Source: Candidatus Agathobaculum merdigallinarum
GTDB taxonomy: Bacteria; Bacillota; Clostridia; Oscillospirales; Butyricicoccaceae
Direction of reading: 5' to 3'
Length of the DNA stretch: 19,542 nt
NCBI GenBank assembly: GCA_019115425.1
Contig: DXDO01000109.1
Location: 1 to 19,542 of the forward strand
The translations under genes and the position numbers were made by a program. The notes below the pieces were generated by a model. The model searched no databases. It had not been told where the DNA came from and was given only the letters and a program-made list of their open reading frames with translations. Of the stretch, positions 1 through 9,556 are shown piece by piece. Each line of letters opens with the position of its first letter. Position 1 is the first letter of the stretch.

Positions 1-2
1 TT

Positions 3-62
3 GATTATACCGACCCCTATACGGCGCCAGCCGACCTTATCGAGTTGTTTGCTTCAATCTGA
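3..62 (+). CDS. C-terminal tail of an unidentified protein (partial)
   Basis: Frame 3 is open from the window edge to a TGA at 60-62. It encodes the last 19 residues of a protein ending in DLIELFASI. Third-position bases in this frame are fairly GC-rich, as in the other genes here, and a strong intrinsic terminator follows 47 bp later, as expected behind a gene end. Frame 1 also runs open, to a TAA at 103-105, but its codon choice is less gene-like. Too little is present to name the product or family. That this is a real gene end is inferred from the terminator and codon pattern only. Confidence 0.35.
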   Translation, partial: DYTDPYTAPADLIELFASI

Positions 63-108
63 TCTTCCTGCTGAAGGAAAAGATGGTTATGGACGGTATC
101 TATAACGC

Positions 109-146
109 AAAGCGGTCTGGATTTTTGAAATCCAGACCGCTTTTTT
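109..146 (+). terminator. Rho-independent terminator
   Basis: A perfect 16-bp inverted repeat (109-124 with 128-143, core GCGGTCTGGATTT) surrounds a TTG loop and runs into six T's at 141-146. It terminates the gene entering from the left edge. Read on the minus strand the hairpin is followed by only three T's, so it may also stop the convergent dehydratase gene that ends at 172, but less efficiently. Confidence 0.88.
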
Positions 147-171
147 GTTTGAAGGAGTGTGTTTTAAGCAA

Positions 172-1458
<1,287 letters not shown>

Positions 1459-4400
1459 GTTTTCTGCCCTCCTCTACGGCGGCCAGCATACTGCGGATGC
1501 GGATCTTGGCCGCGCCCAGATTGCTGATCTCGTCAATTTTGAGTTGTGTATAGATTTTGCCGCCATTTTCACAGATGGCGCGCACTTCGTCGGTGGTGAT
1601 CGCGTCGATGCCGCAGCCGAAGGAGACAAGCTGGATCAGCTGGGCATTCTCCTTTTTGGTCACATACTTGGCCGCGCCGTACATGCGCGAATGATAGGTC
1701 CACTGGTTGAGGACATGGACCTCGGGCGCATCGGTCAGCTGCCAGACTGCGTCCTCGGATACGATGACCAGTCCGAACGATGCGATCAGCTGGTCGATGC
1801 CGTGGTTGATCTCCGGATCGACGTGATACGGGCGGCCCGCGATGACCGCGATATCCAGTCCGTGCGTGTCGGCGTAGGCGATGGCCCTCTGGCCCTCCTG
1901 CCGCACCTGCGCGTAGTAGTCGTCCTGCGCCTGGTATGCCGCCTCAGCCGCTTCGGCGACCTGCTTTTTCTTGAGCTTGGGGTATTTGCCGCAGAAATAT
2001 TTTGCTGCGTGCTGGGCAAACCGCTTGCGGTCGGCCAGTTCGAAATAGGGCATCATGAAGTCGAAGTCTGCGAGCGCCGCGACGTTCGCCTTGAGCAGCT
2101 CGGGGTAATACGCCACGACCGGACAGTTGTAGCAGTTGCTCGCGCGGCCCTCGTCCAGATTATAGGTCATGCAGGGGTAGAAGATCGCGTCCACGCCCTT
2201 TTCGAGCAGGTTCTCGATGTGGCCGTGCATGAGCTTTGCCGGATAGCACACGGTATCCGATGGGATGGAGTGCTGGCCCTGCAGATACATGTCGCGCGTG
2301 GACACATCGGAAAGCACGGTCTCAAACCCGAGCGTGCGCAGGAACGTTGTCCAGAAGGGCAAAAGCTCATAGTAATTCAGGCCAAACGGCAGGCCGATCG
2401 TGCCGAGCGGTTTGGGGCTGCCCGAGGGCTCGCCGTAGCTGCGGAGCTTTTCCAGCTTCCAGCGGTACAGATTGGGCAGGTCGGCCTTTTTCGTGCCGCC
2501 GAGCGGGCGCTCGCAGCGGTTGCCCGAGATAAAGCGGCGGCCGCCGCCGAAATCGTTGACCGTCAGGCTGCAGTGGTTTTCACACAGGCCGCAGCGGGCG
2601 GATTTGACCGTGTGCTGGAAGTGCGCGAGCACGTCCGGCCCGATCAGAGTGGTCTGCGCCGGACGGTTGTCCTTAGCGTGCAGCGCCGCGCCGTATGCGC
2701 CCATCAGGCCGGAGATTGCCGGACGGGTCACGTCGCGGCCGATCTCCTGCTCGAACGAACGCAGGATCGCGTCGTTTAAGAAGGTGCCGCCCTGCACGAC
2801 GATGTGCTGGCCGAGGTCGTCCGGCGAGTGGGCGCGGATGACCTTGTACAGCGCGTTCTTGACAACAGAGACCGACAGGCCGGCCGAGATCGCATCGATG
2901 CCCGCGCCGTCCTTCTGCGCCTGCTTGACCGACGAGTTCATGAACACGGTGCAGCGCGAGCCGAGGTCAATGGGATGTTTTGCGAACAGACCGAGCTTGC
3001 AGAACTCCTCGATCGAGTAGCCCATCGAGCGGGCGAAGGTCTCGATGAACGAGCCGCAGCCGGACGAGCACGCCTCGTTGAGCGAAATATTGTCGATGCA
3101 CTTGTTGCGGATCTTAAAGCACTTGATGTCCTGCCCGCCGATGTCGATGATGAAGTCCACGTCCGGACAGAAGTGGCGCGCCGCGCGGAAGTGCGCGACC
3201 GTTTCGACCAGGCCAAAGTCCACGCCGAAGGCATGCTGGATGAGCGCCTCGCCGTAGCCCGTGACCGCGCTGGATACGATATGTACGCGGTCGCCGCACA
3301 GCTCGTAGAGCTTTGTCAGCTGCTCGCGAATCACGTCCGCCGGATTGCCCTTGTTGGACTGGTAGTGGTGGAACAGGATCTGATGATCCTCGCCGATCAG
3401 CACCAGCTTGGTCGTGGTCGAGCCGCAGTCGATGCCGAGGTACGCGTCGCCCTCGTACATGGTGACGTTCTGCGTCATCACATCGTGTACGCCGTGGCGG
3501 CGCTTGAATTCCTCATACTGCTGCTCGTTTTCAAACAGCGGCGGCAGATAATTGGCGACCACGGGCGCGCCCGCCGCATGTTCGAGCGCGTCGAGCAGCG
3601 AATCGACCGTATAGGTCTTTTGGGTGTCCTTCGCGTATTCCGCCGCGCCCGCCGCGATGGCGTAAGGCGCGAGGGCGGGGAAGTGGGCGTGCTGATCGTC
3701 CAGCCGGAGGGTTTCCTGAAAGCGCTTTTGCAGTCCCTTGAAGAAGAACAGCGGGCCGCCGAGGAAGAGCACGTCGCCCTTGATCTCGCGCCCCTGCGCC
3801 AGTCCGGCAACCGTCTGGCTGACGACCGCTTGAAAGATGGACGCGGCGACGTCCTCCTTGCGCGCGCCCTCGTTCAAGAGCGGCTGGATATCCGACTTAG
3901 CGAATACGCCGCAGCGGGAAGCGATGGTGTAAATGCGTTCCGCGCCCTGCGCAAGCTGGTCCAGCTCGGCGGGAGTCACGTCGAGCAGCACGGCCATCTG
4001 GTCGATAAAAGCGCCGGTGCCGCCCGCGCACGAGCCGTTCATGCGCTCCTCCAGCTGGCCGGACAGGAACACGATCTTGGCGTCCTCGCCGCCCAGCTCG
4101 ATGACAACGTCGGCCTGCGGCACATGCACGCCGACCGCCTTGCGGGTGGCGAACACCTCCTGCACGAAATCGATGTCCGCCGCCTTGGCGACACCAAGGC
4201 CCGCCGAGCCGGTGATCGCGCAGCGAAGCGTCGCGTCAGGGCCGATCGTCTCCCGTGCGTTCTGCACCAGCTCGACCGCCTTTTCGCGCACCTTGGAGAA
4301 GTGGCGCTCATAGTGTTTGTGGATGATCTCTCCATCGCGCACGACGACGATTTTGACCGTCGTCGAGCCGATATCGATTCCTACGTTTACGTTCATATAT

Positions 4401-4509
4401 CCTTATTCTCTCCTATGAAAAAACGATGCGAGCGGGCGCCCCATTGTGAAGAAAGCCGCCCAGACAGACCGGCGGCAGGGCAAAATCTCGCGTATTTTAA
4501 TCTATAATA

Positions 4510-4538
4510 ACTATAAACGCGCGCGGGAAAAATGTCAA
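4510..4538 (-). promoter_or_regulatory. Sigma-A promoter for the activase operon
   Basis: On the minus strand, TTGACA (4538-4533) and TATAGT (4515-4510) are separated by 17 nt, a near-consensus vegetative promoter. Transcription would start near 4503, leaving an untranslated leader of about 105 nt before the ATG at 4396. That leader can form a GCCGCC/GGCGGC hairpin, but I recognise no riboswitch in it. The promoter is back-to-back with the metK promoter, 36 bp between their -35 boxes. Confidence 0.75.
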
Positions 4539-4574
4539 TCCGCAGACAATATCCTAATTTACCGAATTTATCCC

Positions 4575-4603
4575 TTGACAAAAGGTGAAAATTTATATAA
4601 AAT
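4575..4603 (+). promoter_or_regulatory. Sigma-A promoter for metK
   Basis: TTGACA at 4575-4580 and TAAAAT at 4598-4603 with a 17-nt spacer, in a locally AT-rich stretch. The predicted start near 4610 lies about 17 nt before the first riboswitch helix. This fits a transcript that begins with the SAM-sensing leader. Confidence 0.8.
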
Positions 4604-4626
4604 AAACCCCGTAAATGAATATATGA

Positions 4627-4729
4627 CCTTATCGAGAGCGGTGGAGGGAACGGCCCTGTGAAACCCGGCAACCTGCGCGGAATATGCGCGTAAGGTGCCA
4701 AATCCGGCGTAGGAACACGAAAGATGAGG
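4627..4729 (+). promoter_or_regulatory. SAM-I (S-box) riboswitch
   Basis: The leader carries the S-box signature in order: CTTATCGAGAG, GTGGAGGGA, CGGCCCTGTGAAACCCGGCA, ACC, then GGTGCCAAATCC. Helix P1 closes through CCTTATC (4627-4633) with GATGAGG (4723-4729). SAM binding stabilises P1 and, in this class, favours the downstream terminator. It controls metK, a standard S-box target, so SAM represses its own synthesis. The alternative antiterminator pairing was not resolved by eye. A G-run just after P1 (near 4728-4732) pairing with CTCCC of the terminator arm is one possibility. Confidence 0.95.
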
Positions 4730-4746
4730 GGGCAGACCGGTCATTT

Positions 4747-4771
4747 CGCTCCCGCATGGGAGCGTTTTTTT
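4747..4771 (+). terminator. Riboswitch expression-platform terminator
   Basis: CGCTCCC (4747-4753), loop GCAT, GGGAGCG (4758-4764), then seven T's. It sits 18 nt after riboswitch helix P1 and 38 nt before the metK start codon. It is therefore a regulated attenuator rather than the end of a gene. Confidence 0.92.
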
Positions 4772-4809
4772 ATTGCTTCCCAACGTATGCAGAAAGGAAT
4801 GGAACAGCA

Positions 4810-5994
4810 ATGGCACATCATTTTTTCACCTCGGAATCTGTCACCGAAGGGCATCCGGACAAAATCTGCGACCAGATCTCGGACGCGATTCTTGACGAAA
4901 TCTTGACACAGGACCCGTATGCGCGCGTCGCATGCGAGACCACCTGCACCACCGGCATGGTGCAGGTCATGGGCGAGATCTCCACCTCCTGCTATGTGAA
5001 CATCCCCAAGACCGTGCGCGACACCATCCGCGAGATCGGCTACGACCGCGCGAAATACGGCTTTGACTGCGACACCTGCGCGGTGCTGACCGCGATCGAC
5101 GAGCAGTCTGCGGACATTGCTTTGGGCGTGGACAACTCGCTTGAGCGCAAGAAGGGCGCCTCCGACGCGGACCTTGCCATCGGCGCGGGCGATCAGGGCA
5201 TGATGTTCGGCTATGCGTGCGATGAAACGCCCGAGCTGATGCCTCTGCCCATCTCGCTGGCGCACAAGCTGGCGGAGCGCCTGACCGAGGTGCGCAAAAA
5301 CGGCATGTTCGACTATCTCCGTCCGGACGGCAAGAGTCAGGTCACGGTCGAGTACGACGAGCAGAACCAGCCGGTGCGCGTGGACACGGTCGTGCTCTCC
5401 ACCCAGCACAGCCCGGAGGTATCGCTCCAGCAGATCCGCAAGGATATGATCGAGCAGGTTGTAAAGCCGGTCATCCCGTCCCACCTGTTGGATGAGAACA
5501 CCAAGTATTTCATCAACCCGACCGGCCGCTTCGTCATCGGCGGCCCGCAGGGCGACTCCGGCCTGACCGGCCGCAAGATCATCGTGGATACCTACGGCGG
5601 CATCGGCCGCCACGGCGGCGGCGCGTTCTCGGGCAAGGACCCGACTAAGGTGGACCGCTCGGCGGCTTATGCGGCGCGCTGGGTGGCTAAGAACATCGTC
5701 GCGGCGGGGCTGGCAAAGCGCTGCGAATTGCAGCTTGCTTATGCGATCGGCGTTGCCGAGCCGGTGTCCGTTATGGTCGAGACCTTCGGCACGGGCACGG
5801 TGGACCAAGGCAAGCTCGCGGGCGCGGTGCGCAAGGTGTTTGACCTGCGTCCGGCGGCGATCATCGAGACACTCGACCTGCGCAAGCCGATTTACAAGCG
5901 GCTTGCCGCTTACGGCCACATGGGCCGCGAGGAGCTGGGCGTCAAGTGGGAGCAGACCGACAAGGTTGAGGAACTGAAAAAGGCGCTCGCCTGA
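4810..5994 (+). CDS. metK: S-adenosylmethionine synthetase
   Basis: MetK makes S-adenosylmethionine from methionine and ATP, releasing phosphate and pyrophosphate; it is a cytosolic homo-oligomer. The 394-residue length is normal for the family. Signature motifs are GHPDK (14-18, ATP site), GAGDQGMMFGYA (from 125, methionine/ATP site) and GGGAFSGKD (269-277, phosphate-binding loop). The ATG at 4810 gives the canonical start MAHHFFTSESVTEGHPDK and has AAGGA 11 nt upstream. The open frame continues further upstream, but that part lies inside the riboswitch terminator. Expression is controlled by the SAM-I riboswitch at 4627-4729. An O-acetyltransferase gene follows 44 bp downstream with no terminator between, so the two are probably cotranscribed. 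Confidence 0.98.
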   Translation: MAHHFFTSESVTEGHPDKICDQISDAILDEILTQDPYARVACETTCTTGMVQVMGEISTSCYVNIPKTVRDTIREIGYDRAKYGFDCDTCAVLTAIDEQSADIALGVDNSLERKKGASDADLAIGAGDQGMMFGYACDETPELMPLPISLAHKLAERLTEVRKNGMFDYLRPDGKSQVTVEYDEQNQPVRVDTVVLSTQHSPEVSLQQIRKDMIEQVVKPVIPSHLLDENTKYFINPTGRFVIGGPQGDSGLTGRKIIVDTYGGIGRHGGGAFSGKDPTKVDRSAAYAARWVAKNIVAAGLAKRCELQLAYAIGVAEPVSVMVETFGTGTVDQGKLAGAVRKVFDLRPAAIIETLDLRKPIYKRLAAYGHMGREELGVKWEQTDKVEELKKALA

Positions 5995-6038
5995 GCGGGC
6001 GGACGCGGCGGACAAACGGACTTTGGAGGCGGTGACCG

Positions 6039-6653
6039 ATGACCGAGGAAGAAAAGATCTTCGCGGGCAAGCTGTTTGACGCGCGCACCAAGGAGCTGCG
6101 CGATATCAAGCACAAGGCGCACATCCTGTGTCAGAAATTCAACGGGATGGATGAATATGACCCCGCGCGCCTGCCCATCATCCGCGAGTTCATCGGAGAA
6201 ATCGGCGAGAAATACTATTTCCAGGGGCCGATCCAGTTCAACTACGGCTCACATACCTTCATCGGGGAGAATTTCTTCTGCAACTTCAATCTGACCGTGA
6301 TGGATGACGCGCGCATCTTCATCGGGGACAATGTGATGTTCGGCCCGAACGTGTCGCTCATGGCGACCGACCATCCGTTGATCGCCGCCGAGCGCACCAG
6401 TATGCGCTATCCGGACGGGCATGTCTCCATGTCCGAGTTTGCCAAGGACATCCACATCGGCAGCAACGTCTGGCTTGCGGCGAACGTCGTGGTGCTGGGC
6501 GGCGTGACCATCGGGGACGGCGCGGTCATCGGCGCAGGAAGCGTGGTGACCAAGGATATCCCAGCGGGATATCTCGCGGTCGGCGTGCCGTGCAGGCCGC
6601 TGCGCCCGATCACCGAAGCGGACTCCAAAATGCACCTGCTGGCGGAGGAATAA
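6039..6653 (+). CDS. Sugar O-acetyltransferase (maltose/galactoside acetyltransferase, NodL/LacA-like)
   Basis: This 204-residue protein has the left-handed beta-helix made by hexapeptide repeats, visible as repeated [I/V/L]G-x4 turns such as FIGENFFCN, FIGDNVMFG, HIGSNVWLA and TIGDGAVIG. The N-terminal 60 residues match the mac-type alpha-helical cap of maltose acetyltransferases (MTEEEKIFAGKLFDARTKEL). The catalytic histidine is expected at H112 in MATDHP. The enzyme moves an acetyl group from acetyl-CoA to a sugar hydroxyl, but the true acceptor in this organism cannot be told. The start is set by GGAGG 9 nt before the ATG. It follows metK in the same direction and ends before a strong terminator, so it may share riboswitch control. 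No biochemical link to SAM is evident. Confidence 0.9.
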   Translation: MTEEEKIFAGKLFDARTKELRDIKHKAHILCQKFNGMDEYDPARLPIIREFIGEIGEKYYFQGPIQFNYGSHTFIGENFFCNFNLTVMDDARIFIGDNVMFGPNVSLMATDHPLIAAERTSMRYPDGHVSMSEFAKDIHIGSNVWLAANVVVLGGVTIGDGAVIGAGSVVTKDIPAGYLAVGVPCRPLRPITEADSKMHLLAEE

Positions 6654-6668
6654 GGGAATATGGCAAAG

Positions 6669-6699
6669 CGCCCCGCGTGGATACGCGGGGCGTTTTATT
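6669..6699 (+). terminator. Rho-independent terminator of the metK operon
   Basis: CGCCCCGCG (6669-6677), loop TGGATA, CGCGGGGCG (6684-6692), then TTTTATT. It is a 9-bp stem of nearly pure GC placed 15 nt after the acetyltransferase stop. On the minus strand the hairpin is followed by CTTTG only, so it is at best a weak stop for the convergent PadR operon. Confidence 0.88.
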
Positions 6700-6718
6700 C
6701 TGCTTGATTCACTGCCGC

Positions 6719-7381
6719 TCAGTCTGTTTTCTCATCCAACAGAACATCCAGCGTGATAATAACCACAGTAACAGCGATCATGATGGGTGCACTGACAGAA
6801 ATCAGGACTTCTCCCTTTACGAAAATGCCGAGCACCAAGCAGAGCAGGGACCACGGAATCTGAATCATACGAACTGCTAGATTGTTATAGTAGAGCTGTG
6901 TAAAGCTGGTGTGGGTCAGTATGCGGGCCAGCAGGACAAAACTGCCTTTGGATAGCAGGAGCAGTACACTGCTCAGGGCGATGCCAAGCGTGATAGGCAG
7001 TATGGGCCAGTTCTGTATCCCACGGGACAGGCCGATGCAAAAGAATAATTCAAAGAACAGAACATCATCTAGCACAAACAGCACATCGCGCAGGGCATAT
7101 AACCGCCGCTCGCGCGCAGTTAGCGGCGGCACTTCGGCGAGCACACTGTCGCAGAAGGCGGCAATATCGCTGCCGATGGCCTCTTCAGGGGATGCGCCGC
7201 GTGACTCAGCCTCCTGCAATATTTCGATCACATCGTGCCGGATGCTTTCCTGATGATAGGCGCTGATGGGCGCGGTGCATATGCGGCGGGTGATTTGGTG
7301 CAGCATGGCGGTCGAAGCAGGTGTGAGTTTTTCGTCCAGATGTTGGTTCAGGCGGCGCAGCTTGCGGGTGCGTTTGCTCAT
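6719..7381 (-). CDS. PadR-linked HAAS/DUF1048-like membrane protein
   Basis: This protein has 220 residues. The soluble N-terminal half (about 1-95) contains HDVIEILQEAESRGASPEEAIGSD followed by IAAFCDSVL (described in two parts). That resembles the HAAS/DUF1048 group of small helical domains that accompany PadR regulators, whose usual form is a conserved acidic stretch then an AFCDEL-like segment. The C-terminal half has about four hydrophobic segments: 97-118, 124-154 (possibly one long or two short), 172-190 and 192-214. The ATG overlaps the stop of the upstream padR gene as ATGA, so the two are translationally coupled. In known pairs the PadR protein controls expression of the membrane protein, but the molecular function of this group is unclear. 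I assign the domain from sequence pattern, not from a search. Confidence 0.65.
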   Translation of the reverse strand: MSKRTRKLRRLNQHLDEKLTPASTAMLHQITRRICTAPISAYHQESIRHDVIEILQEAESRGASPEEAIGSDIAAFCDSVLAEVPPLTARERRLYALRDVLFVLDDVLFFELFFCIGLSRGIQNWPILPITLGIALSSVLLLLSKGSFVLLARILTHTSFTQLYYNNLAVRMIQIPWSLLCLVLGIFVKGEVLISVSAPIMIAVTVVIITLDVLLDEKTD

Positions 7382-7713
7382 AGGGATCCCCCTCCCATAT
7401 CCTTCAGCAGATGGTTGACCGCATCCGTCAACTCGCGGTAGCTGGCGAGGAAAGCCGCGAGCTCTTCGCGTCCCTTGGCGGTCAAAGCATAGTACTTGCG
7501 TTTGGGGCCGACCTCGGAAGCGCGATATTCCGCATTGGCCAGCCCGTTCTTCTCCAGCCGGAGCAGCAGGGGATAGATCGTGCCCTCTGCGATCTGGCCG
7601 AAGCCGTAGTTTTTGAGCTGCTCGGCGATCTCATAACCGTAGGTCGGCTGGCGGCTGATGATCGCCATGATGCAGCCCTCCAGCGTGCCCTTGAGCATTT
7701 GCGATGGGATCAA
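7378..7713 (-). CDS. PadR family transcriptional regulator
   Basis: This is a 111-residue winged-helix repressor. The N-terminal MLKGTLEGCIMAIIS, then PTYGYEIAEQL and the recognition-helix/wing region GTIYPLLLRLEKNGL, GPKRKYYALTAKG are hallmarks of PadR. A short C-terminal helix (about 82-106) would form the dimer. The start is placed at TTG 7711-7713 because AAGGAGGG lies 7 nt upstream. The open frame extends much further upstream, but that would read through the palindromic operator and promoter. It is the first gene of a two-gene operon with the HAAS-like membrane protein (ATGA overlap). Because a palindrome covers its own promoter, autorepression is likely. The inducing ligand is unknown. 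Confidence 0.92.
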   Translation of the reverse strand: MIPSQMLKGTLEGCIMAIISRQPTYGYEIAEQLKNYGFGQIAEGTIYPLLLRLEKNGLANAEYRASEVGPKRKYYALTAKGREELAAFLASYRELTDAVNHLLKDMGGGSL

Positions 7714-7741
7714 TCTGCCGCCCTCCTTTCTTTTGGGTATC

Positions 7742-7776
7742 TTGCAATGCAATGTAGTAACTATATTGTATTGCAA
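7742..7776. promoter_or_regulatory. Palindromic operator, probable PadR autoregulatory site
   Basis: This is a 35-bp inverted repeat: TTGCAATGCAATGTAG (7742-7757), centre TAA, CTATATTGTATTGCAA (7761-7776). The arms match at 14 of 16 positions. It overlaps the -10 box and start region of the padR promoter on the minus strand, the usual placement for a repressor site. The paired arms fit binding of a PadR dimer or pair of dimers. Assignment to this PadR protein is inferred from position. Confidence 0.75.
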
Positions 7777-7792
7777 AGTAGAAGCGGCGTCA
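7765..7792 (-). promoter_or_regulatory. Promoter of the padR operon
   Basis: On the minus strand, TTGACG (7792-7787) and TACAAT (7770-7765) are separated by 16 nt. The -10 lies inside the right arm of the palindrome. The start near 7758 leaves a leader of about 45 nt to the TTG start codon. Confidence 0.6.
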
Positions 7793-7840
7793 ACCGGCTG
7801 GGATGGATTTTGTAGGGATAGACAGAAAACCAGTATGGAA

Positions 7841-7869
7841 TTGACTTTCCGGACAAAAAAAGGTATGCT
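7841..7869 (+). promoter_or_regulatory. Sigma-A promoter for the aldose epimerase gene
   Basis: TTGACT at 7841-7846 and TATGCT at 7864-7869 with a 17-nt spacer. The predicted start near 7876 is about 28 nt before the ATG at 7904. The padR palindrome lies 64 bp upstream of the -35 box, so direct repression of this gene by PadR is not obvious. Confidence 0.72.
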
Positions 7870-7903
7870 AAAATCATCCAAGGCTGAGAGGGAGGAAAAC
7901 ACC

Positions 7904-8785
7904 ATGTATGTATTGGAAAATGCCATGTTCCGCGTGGAGATCAACGAGCTGGGCGCGGAGCTGTCGAGCTTTAAGAGCAAGACGACCGGTACGGAGTATG
8001 TCTGGCAGGCCGATCCCGCGATCTGGAAGCGCCATGCGCCGATTTTGTTCCCGATCGTCGGGCGGCTCAAGGACAAGACGTATACCGCAGGCGGCAAGGC
8101 CTATGAGATCACCCAGCACGGCTTCGGCCGCGATCTGGAATGGCAGGGAAAGCGCGTCAGCGATTGCTGCGTGGAGTTTCGGCTGGAGCAGAGCGAATTT
8201 ACCAAGAAGATGTATCCGTGGGATTTCGCATGCACGGTGCGCTATACGCTGGACGGCGCTTCGCTGAAAAAAGAGCATATCACGGAAAACCGCAGCGATA
8301 CGACCATGTATTATGAGGTCGGCGGGCACGATGCCTATAACCTCTGCTGGCAGGACGGCGAGCAGATCACGGATTATTACGTTGCATTTGAAGGAACCGA
8401 TACGCTCAGCCGCATCGCGACCGATGAGAGCGTGATGCTGACGCAGGAGCGCGTCGCCGTGCCGCTGGCGGATGGTCGGCTGCCAATCTCCCGCGAACTG
8501 TTCGCAAACGACGCGGTCATGACCGAGGGGCTGCCGGTGCGCCGCGCGACGATCGGCTGCACGAAAAACAGCCGCAGCATCACGATGGACTTTACGGATT
8601 TCGATTATTTCGCGCTGTGGAGCGCGGATAAGGATTTTGACGTGCCTTATGTGTGCCTGGAGCCGTGGAGCACCCTGCCGGACTGCAGCTACCTCGACCA
8701 CGCGATCGAGAATAAGGAGGGTGTGCGCGTTTTGCAGCCCGGACAGAGCGAGAACCTGTCGTTTACGACGACGATCCGTGAGTAA
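7904..8785 (+). CDS. Aldose 1-epimerase family protein (LacX/galactose mutarotase-like)
   Basis: This 293-residue protein belongs to the galactose mutarotase-like beta-sandwich superfamily, LacX-type branch. Family motifs are LGAELSSF near the N-terminus, FPIVGRLKD (R54), QHGFGRDLEW (H72), GGHDAYNL (H142, where many relatives have GGHPAF) and EPWSTLPD (E253). It probably interconverts alpha and beta anomers of a hexose or hexose phosphate in the cytosol. The exact sugar is not predictable. The start at 7904 is chosen because GGGAGG lies 8 nt upstream and the promoter at 7841-7869 ends just before it. The open frame further upstream runs through the promoter and is not coding. It appears monocistronic. 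Confidence 0.92.
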   Translation: MYVLENAMFRVEINELGAELSSFKSKTTGTEYVWQADPAIWKRHAPILFPIVGRLKDKTYTAGGKAYEITQHGFGRDLEWQGKRVSDCCVEFRLEQSEFTKKMYPWDFACTVRYTLDGASLKKEHITENRSDTTMYYEVGGHDAYNLCWQDGEQITDYYVAFEGTDTLSRIATDESVMLTQERVAVPLADGRLPISRELFANDAVMTEGLPVRRATIGCTKNSRSITMDFTDFDYFALWSADKDFDVPYVCLEPWSTLPDCSYLDHAIENKEGVRVLQPGQSENLSFTTTIRE

Positions 8786-8847
8786 CGGCGGCGGATGTGC
8801 GAACGCGCATGGAATGTCCGCCGCCCGTATATGCGGATAACGAAGAA

Positions 8848-8875
8848 GCCCTCTCCTGTTGATGTGGGAGAGGGC
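8848..8875 (+). terminator. Stem-loop behind the aldose epimerase gene, possible weak terminator
   Basis: GCCCTCTCC (8848-8856) pairs with GGAGAGGGC (8867-8875) over a 10-nt loop, 63 nt after the epimerase stop. The following bases TCTGTGCT lack a T-run, so termination would be inefficient or factor-dependent. A second GGCGGA/TCCGCC hairpin lies between the stop codon and this one. Confidence 0.45.
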
Positions 8876-8964
8876 TCTGTGCTGCCGCAGAATTGCCAAG
8901 GGACCAGAAAGGGCAACGAAGGAAAGGTAAAAGAAAAATAAATGCAAATTTTGGGGGTGGATTT

Positions 8965-9381
8965 ATGAGATTCCAAGGGAAGATTTCCAAGTGGTTTTAT
9001 GGCATTATCATATTTGCGGCAGCGATTTTCACCCCGATCAGTATATTAGCTGCTAAAAACGGGAAAATGCTTTTATTTATAATTTTTTTAGGAATATTTG
9101 TTTTAATAGAGGCATTTTGTTCTTGTATTGTGCTGCGCAATTTTGTGGAGTTAAATGATGACGGCCTGCTGATCGCCTTTGGATTGGTCAAGGTCCGCAT
9201 ACCATACGGCGACATAGAAAAAATCGGTGCGACAAACGATCCGTCATCCTCTTTGGCGGCCTCGTTTGATAGAATTAGGCTCCAAATAAAAAACGGAAAA
9301 AGCGTGATGATTTCTCTGTATAATAAGCAAGCGTTTTACCGAGAAATGCAAAAGAAAAACGCAGATATCAGAATCGTCTGA
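8965..9381 (+). CDS. Small membrane protein with bacterial PH-like domain (YyaB/PF06713-like)
   Basis: This 138-residue protein has two transmembrane segments (about 9-30 and 35-57) followed by a cytoplasmic beta-rich domain (about 60-138). The run IPYGDIEKIGATNDPSSSLA, then SFDRIRLQIK and a C-terminal helix with FYREMQKKN, matches the bPH_4 (PF06713) pattern. There a conserved IxYxxIxxI motif and ALSxDRI motif occur in the same order. Function is unknown for the family. The ATG at 8965 follows GGGGGTGG at a short distance. The open frame begins upstream at 8893, but that part lies in leader sequence. The gene is clearly more AT-rich than its neighbours, which suggests acquisition or relaxed composition. 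No strong promoter or terminator of its own was found. Confidence 0.7.
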   Translation: MRFQGKISKWFYGIIIFAAAIFTPISILAAKNGKMLLFIIFLGIFVLIEAFCSCIVLRNFVELNDDGLLIAFGLVKVRIPYGDIEKIGATNDPSSSLAASFDRIRLQIKNGKSVMISLYNKQAFYREMQKKNADIRIV

Positions 9382-9556
9382 TCAAACGCGATTGCCTCCC
9401 ACGGCGGTAACGGCATTTTCGCAGCAACACCGGCAGAGCATATAACACCCTGCGCGTTGCTGTGCAAGGGCGTATGCCAACAGGAAGGGGTGGCTTAACC
9501 CAGGGGATGCCGGGAGGCCGTGTCCTGCCTGGGAGAAAACGGATGCAGGATTGCGC
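9382..9556. other. Non-coding stretch before the copper operon, unassigned
   Basis: No ORF here has a credible ribosome binding site. A stem of CCCAGG (9499-9504) with CCTGGG (9528-9533) encloses a GC-rich 23-nt segment, without a T-run. I recognise no riboswitch or known RNA. Confidence 0.3.

Noticed and set aside
4684..4809. N-terminal extension of MetK by 42 codons
   Set aside because: The extension lies in the 3' part of the SAM riboswitch and its terminator, and MetK proteins start at MAHHFFTSES-like sequence.
7714..8097. Upstream extension of the PadR protein
   Set aside because: It would be translated through the promoter and palindrome. The TTG at 7713 has an ideal ribosome binding site and matches the PadR family length.
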